From Acidimicrobiia bacterium (lineage in GTDB: Bacteria > Actinomycetota > Acidimicrobiia > Acidimicrobiales > Bin134), in assembly GCA_022826705.1 (NCBI GenBank), contig JAJDUJ010000025.1, positions 62,001 through 126,000 of the forward strand: a stretch of 64,000 bases of DNA, written 5' to 3'. How positions within the stretch are numbered: position 1 is the stretch's first letter; the number at the start of each line of letters is the position of its first letter. The notes beneath the pieces are model-generated. The model worked only from the letters and a program-made list of their open reading frames with translations. It did not search any database and was not told the origin of the DNA. The translations under genes were made by a program, and so were the position numbers. Below are positions 18,304 to 26,786 of the stretch, piece by piece.

Positions 18304-19056
18304 TCAGATTTTCGGGACCCGAGCGCGGCTGAGCCGCACCGTTTGGCCGAAGGAGCGGAGAGCGGCCCGCAGCGCCCGCCAGCCGAGGATCGACACCACG
18401 CCGGTGGTGCGGTCGTGGTGGGGCACCGGCACCTCGGCCAGGCGGGCCCCGGATCGGGCCAGCATGCCCGACAGCACCACGTTGGGGGCGAAGGTGTCGT
18501 CGGGAATGGGGGCCAGCAGCGGGGCCAGGGCAGAAGAGCGCATCAGCCGGTAGGGGCAGTTCACATCGGCCAGGCGGCAGCCGAAGGCCGTCCGGGCGGT
18601 GAGACGGGCAGCCCGGGTGATGGCCCGCCGGCCCGCCGACTGGTTCCGGTTGGTGCGAATGCCGATCACCGCGTCCACGTCGTGGCGGAGCTCCCATAGC
18701 TCGCCAAACGAAGCCGCCGGCATCTCGTCGTCGGAGTCGGTCTGGAACACCCATTCGGCGGTCACCGCTCCCCGCCGGTAGCCCCGCAGAATGGTGGGCC
18801 CGTGGCCGCTGTTGGGCTTGGCATCCACCACCAAGCGAGGATGGCGCTCAGCCACCGCCCGCAGAACCTGCTCGCTGGCGTCGGTGGCCCCGTCCACGAT
18901 GGCGACGAGCTCGTAGTTGATCCCCAGCTCGTCGAGAACCTCAAGCCAGCTCTCGGCCACCGAGCCGACGATCTCCTCCTCGTTGTACACCGGCATGACC
19001 GCGCACAGATCAAGCCGGCCGGCCGCCTCGGCGCCGACCGCTCCGGTATCGGTCAC
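18304..19056 (-). CDS. Family 2 glycosyltransferase
   Basis: 250-residue GT-A glycosyltransferase of the DPM1-like GT2 group, which moves a sugar from an NDP-sugar to a lipid or protein acceptor at the inner membrane face. Seen: VMPVYNEEE nucleotide-binding start, VDGATDAS and the QTDSDDEMP acidic motif that binds the metal-nucleotide. No transmembrane helix is visible. Start GTG at 19056 overlaps the stop of the upstream SDR as GTGA, a strong sign of coupled translation. Length is typical for the catalytic domain alone. Acceptor unknown. Confidence 0.85.
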   Translation of the reverse strand: MTDTGAVGAEAAGRLDLCAVMPVYNEEEIVGSVAESWLEVLDELGINYELVAIVDGATDASEQVLRAVAERHPRLVVDAKPNSGHGPTILRGYRRGAVTAEWVFQTDSDDEMPAASFGELWELRHDVDAVIGIRTNRNQSAGRRAITRAARLTARTAFGCRLADVNCPYRLMRSSALAPLLAPIPDDTFAPNVVLSGMLARSGARLAEVPVPHHDRTTGVVSILGWRALRAALRSFGQTVRLSRARVPKI

Positions 19057-19985
19057 TCTTGGGTGCTCTGGGCCAGAAGCTGCGCTTCCTTCTCGGCGAG
19101 GATGGCGCCGCTCAGGTCGTAGCGGATGGCGGCGGTGTTGGGCTCGGGTCCGGCCCAACCGGGCAACAGACCCCGCTCGTGGCAGAAGAACTGAGCCTCC
19201 ACGTTGGTGCCGTTCAGCTCCGCGGCTTCGGGATCAGTGGCCAGCCAGGCCACCACTGCGCCGATCACATCGGCGGGCTGGCCGGTGTCTTCAAAGCCGA
19301 ACTGGGCCATGTCTTGGGCGATGCGCTCGGTGGAGATGTAGCCCGGCTGCACGTTGAAGGTGTTGATGCCCTGGGCGCCGTGCTCCGCGGCCAAGAACCC
19401 GGCCACCCGGTGAAAGGCACCCTTGCTGATGCCATAGCCCATGCCCCAGCCCCCGTCGCCCGCCGCCTCGGTGGGATCGGCGTAGCCCGAGGCCGAGGTG
19501 ATATTCACCAGGGTGCCGCTACCCCGCTCGATCATCTGGGGCAAAAGCGCCTTGATGAGCACCAGCGGGGCCAGGCAGTTGGCCTTCAGGTGGTGATCGA
19601 GCAGCTCAATCGGGGTGTCGAGCAGGCGGTCCATGTGGCCGGGCCCGATATAGCGCCCGTTGTTCACCACCACGTCCACCCGTCCCCACCGCTCCAACAC
19701 CGTGGACGCCGCGGCCTCCAAAGAGTCGAAGTCCAACAAGTCGGCTGCCACGATCAGCGCATCGCCCCCGGCCTCGGCCACCAGCGCGGCAGTGGCCGAC
19801 AGGCTGCCGGGCAGCGGCGAGGTGTCCGACCGCTTCACCGTGGACGAGTGCTCCCGCTGCTCGCCGTCGGTCACCGTGCGAGCCGACACCGCCACATCAA
19901 AGCCCGCCCGGGCCAGATGCACCGAACAAGACTTCCCAATCCCCCGGCTAGCCCCGGTCACAAACGCCACTGGTCGATCAGACAT
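19053..19985 (-). CDS. Short-chain dehydrogenase/reductase
   Basis: 310-residue classical-type SDR. It has the cofactor motif TGASRGIG, VNNG in place of the usual NNAG, the catalytic Ser in NITSASG, and YGISK carrying the catalytic Tyr and Lys. An insert of about 20 residues after the second strand and a tail of about 40 residues make it longer than the usual 250. It begins inside the end of the NTF2-like gene (8-nt overlap) and its end overlaps the glycosyltransferase start, so the three form an operon. Substrate unknown. Confidence 0.85.
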   Translation of the reverse strand: MSDRPVAFVTGASRGIGKSCSVHLARAGFDVAVSARTVTDGEQREHSSTVKRSDTSPLPGSLSATAALVAEAGGDALIVAADLLDFDSLEAAASTVLERWGRVDVVVNNGRYIGPGHMDRLLDTPIELLDHHLKANCLAPLVLIKALLPQMIERGSGTLVNITSASGYADPTEAAGDGGWGMGYGISKGAFHRVAGFLAAEHGAQGINTFNVQPGYISTERIAQDMAQFGFEDTGQPADVIGAVVAWLATDPEAAELNGTNVEAQFFCHERGLLPGWAGPEPNTAAIRYDLSGAILAEKEAQLLAQSTQE

Positions 19986-20466
19986 GACGCAGGTCCACGT
20001 CGTGCCAGTCGCTTTTTAGCTCTTCGGGTGGGGCGGGGAAGGCGCCGCGGGCCCATTGGGGGCGGGCGGTGCGGGCGGTGATGAGCCAGCGGTCGTCGAA
20101 GCGGGCCACGTCGTCACAGTAGTGCAGGCCCAAGATGAGATCGCCCACGTCTGAGTCCTCGGGGCGCATGTGGTAGGCCACCGCCCAAGTCTCGATGTGG
20201 CCCTCGTCGGCGCCCTCTTCCAGGTCGATGTACTGGTTGCCCATGAAGTGCTGCGTGGCCTCGAACTTGTGCAGTTCCTCCTCGGTCCAGTCGAGATAGG
20301 GGTCGAGGGGACCGGAGATGACCGTTCCGCTGATCTGGCAGTCGGGGTGGAAACTCGACCGAACCAGATCGAAGTCGATGCGGTCGATTCCCCGGGCATA
20401 CCGCTGGGGAACCTCCTTGATCAGCTCCCGATCCTTAAGCCATCGCACTGTGGATTCAACGTCCAT
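19978..20466 (-). CDS. NTF2/SnoaL-like family protein
   Basis: 162-residue protein of the nuclear-transport-factor-2/SnoaL-4 fold, a cone used for polyketide cyclases, dehydratases and ketosteroid isomerases and also for non-enzymatic binding. Seen: LKDRELIKEVPQRYARGID helix followed by FHPDCQISG, the usual layout, then beta strands ending in DRWLITARTAR. ATG 20466 is preceded by AAGGAGG with a 4-5 nt spacer. An open frame continues far upstream, but this is antisense to the acyl-CoA ligase. It heads the operon with the SDR and glycosyltransferase. Confidence 0.8.
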   Translation of the reverse strand: MDVESTVRWLKDRELIKEVPQRYARGIDRIDFDLVRSSFHPDCQISGTVISGPLDPYLDWTEEELHKFEATQHFMGNQYIDLEEGADEGHIETWAVAYHMRPEDSDVGDLILGLHYCDDVARFDDRWLITARTARPQWARGAFPAPPEELKSDWHDVDLRHV

Positions 20467-20507
20467 CTCGCCTCCTTCGACCTGCTCCGGCACATCCGGC
20501 GTCGCGC

Positions 20508-20513
20508 TACGGT
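20508..20513 (+). promoter_or_regulatory. -10 box for the acyl-CoA ligase (leaderless)
   Basis: TACGGT exactly 7 nt before ATG 20521, inside the 54-bp gap to the divergent NTF2-like gene. Confidence 0.5.
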
Positions 20514-20520
20514 TGCCCCC

Positions 20521-22089
20521 ATGAAAGAGCTGATCTATCACCGGCTGTTCTACCCGGCACTGGAGCGGTACGCCAACAGAGAGGCGATCGTCGACGGCGC
20601 CTACCGGGCCAGCTTCGCCACCCACGGCGAGCGGGTCACCCGGCTGGCCAACGCCATGGGCAGCGAGCTCGGTGTGAAGAAGGGCGACCGGGTGGCCATC
20701 ATGGCCCTCAACAGCGCCTCTTACCTGGAGCTGTACCACGCCTGCTATCTGGGCGCCGGGGTGGTGAACCCGCTGAATCTGCGCTTGGCCGGCCCCGAGC
20801 TGGACTACATCGTGCGGGACTCGGGCACCGAGGTGGCCTTTGTCGACGGCTTCTTCGCCGAGGCATTCGTCAAGGCCATGGAGGCCGCGGGCGACAGCCC
20901 CATCCGCAAGGTTGTGCTCATCGGCCCCGGCGACGTGCCCCACGACGTGGCCTACGAGGATCTGGTGGCCGCCGGCGACGACACCGTTCCCCCCGAGCCC
21001 GAGGAAGAAGACCCGGTGGTGCTCATGTACACCGGCGGCACCACCGGCCTGCCCAAGGGGGTGCTGCTCCAGCAGCGGGCCGAGATGCTCAACGTGTACC
21101 ACGTGGCCATCGGGCTAGGGGGCACGAGGGACGACGACGTGTTCTTGAGCCAGACGCCGCTGTTCCACGCCGCGTCCATGGCCAGCTTGCTGGTGATTCC
21201 GGCCGCCGGCTCCAAGATGGTGACCATTCCCGCCTTCGATCCCGCCGGGGTGATGAACCTCATCGAGGCCGAGGGCATCACCCAGACGGTGATGGTGCCC
21301 ACCATGATCGGCCTGTGCATCCAGCACCCCGAGTACCGGCCCGAGCGGCTGGCATCGCTGCGAGAGCTGGTGTACGGCGCCTCGCCGATGCCCGAGGCCA
21401 TCTTGAGCCATCTGCTGGAGCACTTGCCCGATGTGAACCTGCTCCAGGGCTACGGAATGACCGAGTGCTCGTCGGTGCTCACGCTTCTCTCGGCTGAAGA
21501 CCATGTGGCCGGCAGCCCCCGGCTGCGTTCGGTGGGCCGCTCGGTGCTCGGCGTGAACCTCTGCATCCAAGACGAGGACGGCAACGTGCTGCCCACCGGC
21601 GAGATCGGAGAGGTGTGCGCCCGGGGCGGCAACTACATGCAGGAGTACTGGAACAAGCCCGAGGCCACCGCCGAGGCGTTCCGGGACGGCTGGTACCCCA
21701 CCGGCGACGCCGGATACCTCGACGAGGAGGGCTACCTGTTCTTGGTGGACCGGGTGAAGGACATGATCGTGTCGGGCGGCGAGAACGTGTACTCCTCGGA
21801 GGTGGAGAGCGCCATCTCCACCCATCCCGGTGTGGCCCAAGTGGCGGTGATCGGCATTCCCGATCCCACCTGGGGCGAGGCCGTCCACGCCGTGGTGGTG
21901 CCCACTCCGGGCCACGAGCTGACCGAAGACGAGGTCTGCGAGCACGCCCGCCAGACCATCGCCGGGTACAAGGTGCCCAAGTCGGTGGAGTTCCGGGCGG
22001 AGCCGCTGCCCCTGTCGGGGGCCATGAAGGTGCTCAAGCGGGAGCTGCGGGCGCCGTACTGGGAAGGCCAGGACAAGGGCATCGGGTAG
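20521..22089 (+). CDS. AMP-forming acyl-CoA ligase
   Basis: 522-residue member of the ANL superfamily that activates a carboxylic acid through an acyl-adenylate to its CoA thioester. Seen: P-loop MYTGGTTGLPKGV near residue 165, GYGMTE, YPTGDAGY with the ribose-binding Asp, the hinge RVKDMIVSGGENVYSSEVE-type region (shorter form quoted), and the catalytic Lys in LSGAMKVLKRE. The real start is ATG 20521, as the frame upstream is antisense to another gene. The acid is not predictable. It is divergent from the SDR operon, which may share its pathway. Confidence 0.88.
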   Translation: MKELIYHRLFYPALERYANREAIVDGAYRASFATHGERVTRLANAMGSELGVKKGDRVAIMALNSASYLELYHACYLGAGVVNPLNLRLAGPELDYIVRDSGTEVAFVDGFFAEAFVKAMEAAGDSPIRKVVLIGPGDVPHDVAYEDLVAAGDDTVPPEPEEEDPVVLMYTGGTTGLPKGVLLQQRAEMLNVYHVAIGLGGTRDDDVFLSQTPLFHAASMASLLVIPAAGSKMVTIPAFDPAGVMNLIEAEGITQTVMVPTMIGLCIQHPEYRPERLASLRELVYGASPMPEAILSHLLEHLPDVNLLQGYGMTECSSVLTLLSAEDHVAGSPRLRSVGRSVLGVNLCIQDEDGNVLPTGEIGEVCARGGNYMQEYWNKPEATAEAFRDGWYPTGDAGYLDEEGYLFLVDRVKDMIVSGGENVYSSEVESAISTHPGVAQVAVIGIPDPTWGEAVHAVVVPTPGHELTEDEVCEHARQTIAGYKVPKSVEFRAEPLPLSGAMKVLKRELRAPYWEGQDKGIG

Positions 22090-22111
22090 CCCCCAAATCA
22101 GTGGCCGGGGC

Positions 22112-22133
22112 CGCCACCAATCCGAGGGTGGCG
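22112..22133 (+). terminator. Hairpin between acyl-CoA ligase and AIM24-family gene
   Basis: A perfect 7-bp inverted repeat (CGCCACC / GGTGGCG) with an 8-nt loop, 22 nt after the ligase stop and 5 nt before the next gene's -10 box. No U-tract follows, as is common in high-GC actinobacteria, so termination is only inferred. Confidence 0.35.
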
Positions 22134-22138
22134 CTAGG

Positions 22139-22144
22139 TAGGCT
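22139..22144 (+). promoter_or_regulatory. -10 box for AIM24-family gene (leaderless)
   Basis: TAGGCT, 7 nt before ATG 22152. The same hexamer and spacing occur before nfuA. Confidence 0.5.
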
Positions 22145-22151
22145 GCCCGTC

Positions 22152-22835
22152 ATGCAGGTAGATATTCGTCATGCCCCAAGTTTTGCCGTCGCCCGGTGCA
22201 CCCTCGGCGGTGGCGAGCAGGTCAAAGTGGAGGCCGGCGCCATGTCGGCCCATTCCTCGGGGATGTCGCTCGAGGCCAAGATGGAGGGCGGCGTGCTCAA
22301 GGGGCTCAAGCGCAGCGTGCTGGGCGGCGAGTCGCTGTTCGTGTCCACCTACACCGCTCCGGCAGAGGGCGGCTGGGTGGATGTGGCCGCCAAGCTGCCC
22401 GGCGACCTCCGGGTGATCGAGCTGGACGGCTCGCAGGCTTGGATCATCGAGCGGGGCAACTGGCTGGCCTCCGACGCCTCGGTGGTGATGGACACCAAGT
22501 GGGGCGGGTTCAAGTCGCTGGTCGGCGGCGAGGGCGGTTTCATGGCCCACGCCGAGGGCACCGGCAACGTGGTGGTGGCATCCTATGGGGCCATCGACGT
22601 GATCTCGCTGGCCCCGGGCGAGACGGTGGTGGTGGACACCAGCCACATGCTGGCCTTCCCCGACACCGTGAGCTACGAGCTGCGCCGAGCAGTGGAAGGC
22701 CGCTCGATCCAGTCGATGAAGTCGGGCGAGGGCTTCGTGTTCCACTTCACCGGTCCCGGCGACATCTTGACCCAGACCCGCAACCAGGCTCAGCTCATCG
22801 CCTGGATCAACACCGAGATCGGCTCTCGGGAGTAG
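22152..22835 (+). CDS. AIM24/TIGR00266 family protein
   Basis: 227-residue all-beta protein of the AIM24 (TIGR00266) family, related to a yeast mitochondrial inner-membrane protein; the bacterial function is unknown. Seen: repeated Gly-rich beta hairpins, VEAGAMSAHSSGM near the N-terminus, GGEGGFMAHAEGTGNVVVASYG in the middle (only key residues matter: two GG turns and ASYG), and VVDTSHMLAFPDTV near the end. No signal peptide or membrane helix. ATG 22152 fits the leaderless promoter; the longer open frame upstream runs through the ligase gene. Convergent with hemH. Confidence 0.85.
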   Translation: MQVDIRHAPSFAVARCTLGGGEQVKVEAGAMSAHSSGMSLEAKMEGGVLKGLKRSVLGGESLFVSTYTAPAEGGWVDVAAKLPGDLRVIELDGSQAWIIERGNWLASDASVVMDTKWGGFKSLVGGEGGFMAHAEGTGNVVVASYGAIDVISLAPGETVVVDTSHMLAFPDTVSYELRRAVEGRSIQSMKSGEGFVFHFTGPGDILTQTRNQAQLIAWINTEIGSRE

Positions 22836-22852
22836 TCCCGCAAAGCCCTCTG

Positions 22853-23851
22853 CTACCGCAGGCAGCAGTCGGCGGGGCAGGGAGCCGGCGGGGGAGCGAG
22901 CACCAGATCGGCGATCATCTCCACAAACGCGGGGTGGGTGCCGACGGTGGGAACCCTGGTAAAGCGCAGTCCCACCGCTTCGGCCCGCTGACGAGCCTCG
23001 ATGTCGAGGTCGTAGATCACCTCCATGTGATCGGCCACAAAGCCGATCGGCGCCACGATCACCGCGTCGGCCCCTTCGGAGGCCAGCCGTTCGAGCTCGT
23101 CGCCGATGTCGGGCTCCAGCCACGGCACCTGGGGCGGGCCGCTGCGGCTCTGGTAAGCCAGGCACCACTCGCTGGCTCCGGTGCGGGTTGCCACTCGGCG
23201 GCAGGCCTCGTTGAGCTGGGCGACGTAGGGGGCGGTGGCGGCCATGGACTCGGGAATGCTGTGGGCGGTGAACACCACAGGTGCGGTCGGCTCGCCTTGG
23301 CGGGCCGCGGCGAGGCGGTCTGCCTTGGCCGACAGAAAACCCTCCTGGTCCCAAAATGGGGGCAGCTTGTGAATCACCGGTGCGTCGGGGCCGACCGCGG
23401 CTCGAGCTCGCTCGATGTCCTCGCTGTACTGGCGGCACCCGGAGTAGGAACCGAAGGCCGAGGTGACGAATCCCATCGCGCGGCTGATCCCGTCGTCGCG
23501 CATCTGGGCCACGGTGTCGGCCAGCATGGGCGACCAGTTCCGGTTGCCCCAATACACGGGAAGCGCCGCCCCCCGCCGGGCCAGCTCATCTGATAGGGCG
23601 GCGATCAGGTCGCGGTTGTGCTGGTTGATGGGGCTGACGCCACCGAACAGGTGGTAGTGCTCGGCCACTGCGGCCAAGCGCTTGTCGCTGATGCCCCGCC
23701 CCCGGGTCACGTTGCGCAGAAACGGCATCACATCGTCGGGTCCCTCCGGCCCGCCGAACGACACCACCAAGACCGCGTCGATCTCTCGGGCCCCACCGGG
23801 TGGGCCGGCGTCGTTTAAGGGGCCAGGGTCGTTTGAAAGGATCGTGGGCAT
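22853..23851 (-). CDS. hemH: Ferrochelatase, probably coproporphyrin type
   Basis: 332-residue class II chelatase that inserts Fe2+ into a porphyrin; in Actinobacteria the substrate is coproporphyrin III (CpfC). The catalytic His197 is in FTAHSIPESM and the acidic partner Glu277 in HMEVIYDLD. Cys139 (SGCRQY) plus Cys325, Cys329 and Cys330 in a CPADCC tail match the idea of a 2Fe-2S cluster as in actinobacterial enzymes. ATG 23851 has CAATCT 7 nt upstream; the longer frame to 24013 has no family support. No other haem gene is in the window. Confidence 0.9.
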   Translation of the reverse strand: MPTILSNDPGPLNDAGPPGGAREIDAVLVVSFGGPEGPDDVMPFLRNVTRGRGISDKRLAAVAEHYHLFGGVSPINQHNRDLIAALSDELARRGAALPVYWGNRNWSPMLADTVAQMRDDGISRAMGFVTSAFGSYSGCRQYSEDIERARAAVGPDAPVIHKLPPFWDQEGFLSAKADRLAAARQGEPTAPVVFTAHSIPESMAATAPYVAQLNEACRRVATRTGASEWCLAYQSRSGPPQVPWLEPDIGDELERLASEGADAVIVAPIGFVADHMEVIYDLDIEARQRAEAVGLRFTRVPTVGTHPAFVEMIADLVLAPPPAPCPADCCLR

Positions 23852-23858
23852 AGTCGGT

Positions 23859-23864
23859 AGATTG
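23859..23864 (-). promoter_or_regulatory. Possible -10 box for hemH
   Basis: CAATCT on the minus strand, 7 nt before ATG 23851. First base deviates from TAnnnT. Confidence 0.35.
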
Positions 23865-23933
23865 AAGGCAGCCGAAAGGGGTTTTGCCGCCCCGCAGGGC
23901 AGTGCGGTAAACCCGTTTCGAGGGTAGCCGAAC

Positions 23934-24848
23934 TTGGGAGAGGGTTTGCGGGCTAGAGAACGCAGTCGTTTAGCGGTGCTTCTTGTTGCACTGGCTGCCA
24001 CCATGGCGGCCACTGGCGGCGTGGCATTCGGCCAAAGCGACAGCGGCGGCGAACGGCCCCAGCCGGTGACGGTTCAGGCGGCCATGCCGCCATGGCGCGA
24101 TCTGGAGCGAGCCCAGCAAGACCTGGAGGCGGCCATCAGCGCACGCGACACCTTGCAGGCCGCCGTAAGCCGTACGATCGACGAACTGCGTCTCGAACTA
24201 GGCCGACTGGAGAAACTCGACGACGTGGACACCGGCCGGGAACTGCTCACCGAAGAGGCGGAGAAGCTGGTGGTACAGGAGTACATGGCGGGGGGCGACG
24301 TAGAGGACTTGGTGTTCGTTCTGGGCGTTTCCGAGGCCACCGATGCACTGTGGCGGATCGCCCTGCTGTCGGAAGTGTCCGAAATGGTGGACGAGGCCAT
24401 CGACGCCAAAGAGAACGTGCCGGGAGAGCGGGAGCGAACCGAGGCCCGCGCCCGGCGCCTCGACGGCGCCATCCCGTATCTCAACAACCGCATCACCGAA
24501 GCGACGCGGTCGATACAAGAGGCCGAATGGGTGGTGTACATCGCGGAGATCAACGACATGGCCGAGCGCGAGCGGGTCGAAAACGGGTTCATCGAGCCCA
24601 CCGAACAGCACTGGTACAACCTCCGCTTCTGCGAGTCCACCGACAACTACCGGGCCGAAAGCGCCAACGGCCTGTTCTACGGGGCCTATCAGTTCGAGCC
24701 CCGGACGTGGCGAACGGTGGGCGGCGTGGGGAATCCGGCCCACGCGCCCCCCGAGGAGCAGGATGCCCGAGCCCGTCTGCTCTACGCCCGCAGAGGCGAC
24801 CAGCCGTGGCCTCGGGACTTCTGCGGTCGGTGGCTCCCCCGCAACTAG
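23934..24848 (+). CDS. Secreted coiled-coil transglycosylase (Rpf-like catalytic domain)
   Basis: 304-residue exported cell-wall enzyme. Residues about 10-34 are a signal peptide (RLAVLLVALAATMAA core, then AFGQ). Residues about 52-215 form a long coiled coil whose middle (VQEYMAGGDVEDLVFVLG) resembles the regulatory coil of PcsB/CwlO/RipC hydrolases. Residues about 222-304 are a resuscitation-promoting-factor-like transglycosylase: WYNLRFCES with the catalytic Glu, GLFYGAYQF, TWRTVGG and a second Cys near the end for a disulfide. It should cleave peptidoglycan glycan strands. The start is probably TTG 23934, because the signal peptide needs the upstream residues. The stop TAG is also part of the next gene's -10 box. 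Confidence 0.8.
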   Translation: MGEGLRARERSRLAVLLVALAATMAATGGVAFGQSDSGGERPQPVTVQAAMPPWRDLERAQQDLEAAISARDTLQAAVSRTIDELRLELGRLEKLDDVDTGRELLTEEAEKLVVQEYMAGGDVEDLVFVLGVSEATDALWRIALLSEVSEMVDEAIDAKENVPGERERTEARARRLDGAIPYLNNRITEATRSIQEAEWVVYIAEINDMAERERVENGFIEPTEQHWYNLRFCESTDNYRAESANGLFYGAYQFEPRTWRTVGGVGNPAHAPPEEQDARARLLYARRGDQPWPRDFCGRWLPRN

Positions 24849-24851
24849 GTT
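24846..24851 (+). promoter_or_regulatory. Possible -10 box overlapping a stop codon
   Basis: TAGGTT, whose TAG is the stop of the transglycosylase gene, lies 9 nt before ATG 24861. It could drive the two membrane-protein genes independently. Confidence 0.35.
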
Positions 24852-24860
24852 CGTTGGCCG

Positions 24861-26783
24861 ATGAAGCTGTGGGTGGCGCTGCTGCTGGCCGACTGCGTGC
24901 TCGTGGGCGTCGGCCTCACTTATCTGACGGCGCTGAAGCTCCGCATCGAGGAGCGGGTGGCCTACGGCGCGGTAATCGGGTTCATGGCAGTCACTCTGGT
25001 GGGCTACGCCGCGGGCTGGGCGGCCGGTGGCCTGAGCGGCGGGGTGGTGGCCGGAGCAGCGCTGGTGGCCACGGCCATCTCGGGGGCCGGCTGGTGGACG
25101 GGCGTCAAACAGATCGGCATCGAGTGCCGGGACTTCCGCCGCCGCCTGATGCGGCCCATCTCCCGCCCTGAGAATCCGGCCCCGCTGTTGATTCTGAGCG
25201 CCCCGGCCTGGGCGCTCACCGTGTGGATCTTGAGTCGGGCCTATGTGCCCGACGGCTCGGGGGGCGTGCTGGCCGGCCACCTCTCCTCGTGGACCGACTG
25301 GCAGGCCCACCTCACCTACGCCTCGTCGTTCGCCCACGCCGAGAACTTCCCCCCCGAGCTGCCCACTGCATTCGGGGTGGATCGGCTGCCCTACCACTTC
25401 GGCATCGACTTCTTCGCCGCCATGCTCGACCGGGCCGGGTTGAGCGCCTTCGGCGGCCTGGAGGTTTCGTCGGGATATCTGGCCTTCGCCTTCGTGCCGG
25501 TGCTGTATCTGGCGGGGGTGAGGCTGTTCGCCAGCCGGGCCGTGGGAGCGCTCGCCGTGCTGGTGTTCACCCTGTTCGGGGGGCTGGGATGGCTCCGGTT
25601 CTTCGGCGATGTGGCCGACCAAGGCTGGGGCGCGGTCTGGAACCTGCCCACCGACTACACCCGTCACCACGCGGGCAACATCCTGATGGAGAACGCGGTC
25701 ACCGGGAACCTCTTCCCCCAGCGCCCGACCCTGGCCGGATTTTCGCTGCTTCTGATCGCCGTGGTGCTCATGCGAGAGGCCCACAAGACGGGCTCGCGTC
25801 GGCTGTTCGCCCTTGCCGGTGTGATGGTGGGCCTGATGCCCATATTCCACGTGTACTCCTTTGGGGTGGCGCTGGGGTTGGGCTTGATCTGGGCGGTGCT
25901 GGACCGCCAATGGCAATGGCTGCTGTTCGCCATTCCGGCGGTGGCGTTCTCGGTGCCCGCGGCGTTGTGGATCGAGCCGCTGAACACCGAGATTGTGTGG
26001 GAGACCTGGGTGGACGGCCCCTGGATGCAGCCCCCCGGCTACTCGGCCGAGCAAGACAATCTGCTCACCTTCTGGTGGCGCAACGCCGGGGTGTTCTTGG
26101 TGTTGATGCTGGCGGCCCAGCTTTGGAAGAACACGCTGCCCAAGGTGCTGCTGTGGGGGTCGATTCCAGTGTGGCTGTGGCTCATCGTGCCCAACTTCGT
26201 GCGGGTGGCGCCGTCGCACCCGTGGAACAACACCCACTGGTTCGTTCCGGTGATCCTGCTGGGGTCGCTGCTGGTGGCTGCGGTGCTGGTGAGGCTGGCC
26301 TCAATCGGCTGGCTCGGGGTGGTAGCGGCCGCGGTGCTGTTCTTCACCCTCACGTTTGCCGGCGCGCTGGACATCTGGAAGGCGGTGGACCCCGAGGTGA
26401 ACGTGTGGCCCCACCCCATTGCCTCGGGCGACGGGGTGGCCGCGGGGGAGTGGGCCCGAGACGAGACGCCGCCCGACAGCGTGTTCCTGATCGGCTTCGA
26501 GCACACTCATCCGGTGCCCGCGCTCAGCGGCCGCCAGACGGTGGTGGGCTTCGCCGGCTGGATCAACGACCTCGGGGTCACCGACTGGTACACCCGCCAT
26601 CAGCAGGCCCGTACCATGTTGGGCGGTCTTGAGGGAACTGAGGAGCTGTTGAACACCTACGGAGTGGACTATGTGGTGGTGGGGCCCATCGAGCGCCGGG
26701 CCGGGGTGAGCGAGGTGTTCTGGGCGGCTCGGGGCGAGCTGGCGTTCTCCCAGGGCGAGTATGCGATCTACGAGGTCCGCTGA
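24861..26783 (+). CDS. Large polytopic membrane protein, GT-C-like
   Basis: 640-residue membrane protein with about 12-14 hydrophobic helices and an extracytoplasmic C-terminal part. The first large outer loop carries SWTDWQAHLTYASSFAHAE, a position where GT-C glycosyltransferases keep an acidic catalytic residue. The tail has VFLIGFEHTHPVPALSG and YGVDYVVVGPIERRAG, seen in uncharacterised polytopic proteins that pair with TIGR03663 proteins. The next gene, 3 nt downstream, is of that family. Function is inferred: transfer of a lipid-linked sugar at the outer membrane face. I cannot name the family with certainty. Confidence 0.65.
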   Translation: MKLWVALLLADCVLVGVGLTYLTALKLRIEERVAYGAVIGFMAVTLVGYAAGWAAGGLSGGVVAGAALVATAISGAGWWTGVKQIGIECRDFRRRLMRPISRPENPAPLLILSAPAWALTVWILSRAYVPDGSGGVLAGHLSSWTDWQAHLTYASSFAHAENFPPELPTAFGVDRLPYHFGIDFFAAMLDRAGLSAFGGLEVSSGYLAFAFVPVLYLAGVRLFASRAVGALAVLVFTLFGGLGWLRFFGDVADQGWGAVWNLPTDYTRHHAGNILMENAVTGNLFPQRPTLAGFSLLLIAVVLMREAHKTGSRRLFALAGVMVGLMPIFHVYSFGVALGLGLIWAVLDRQWQWLLFAIPAVAFSVPAALWIEPLNTEIVWETWVDGPWMQPPGYSAEQDNLLTFWWRNAGVFLVLMLAAQLWKNTLPKVLLWGSIPVWLWLIVPNFVRVAPSHPWNNTHWFVPVILLGSLLVAAVLVRLASIGWLGVVAAAVLFFTLTFAGALDIWKAVDPEVNVWPHPIASGDGVAAGEWARDETPPDSVFLIGFEHTHPVPALSGRQTVVGFAGWINDLGVTDWYTRHQQARTMLGGLEGTEELLNTYGVDYVVVGPIERRAGVSEVFWAARGELAFSQGEYAIYEVR

Positions 26784-26786
26784 GCG

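Noticed and set aside
19978..21102. A 374-codon minus-strand frame spanning the NTF2-like gene and beyond
   Set aside because: Only the last 162 codons, after ATG 20466 with AAGGAGG, code a recognisable domain; the rest is antisense to the acyl-CoA ligase.
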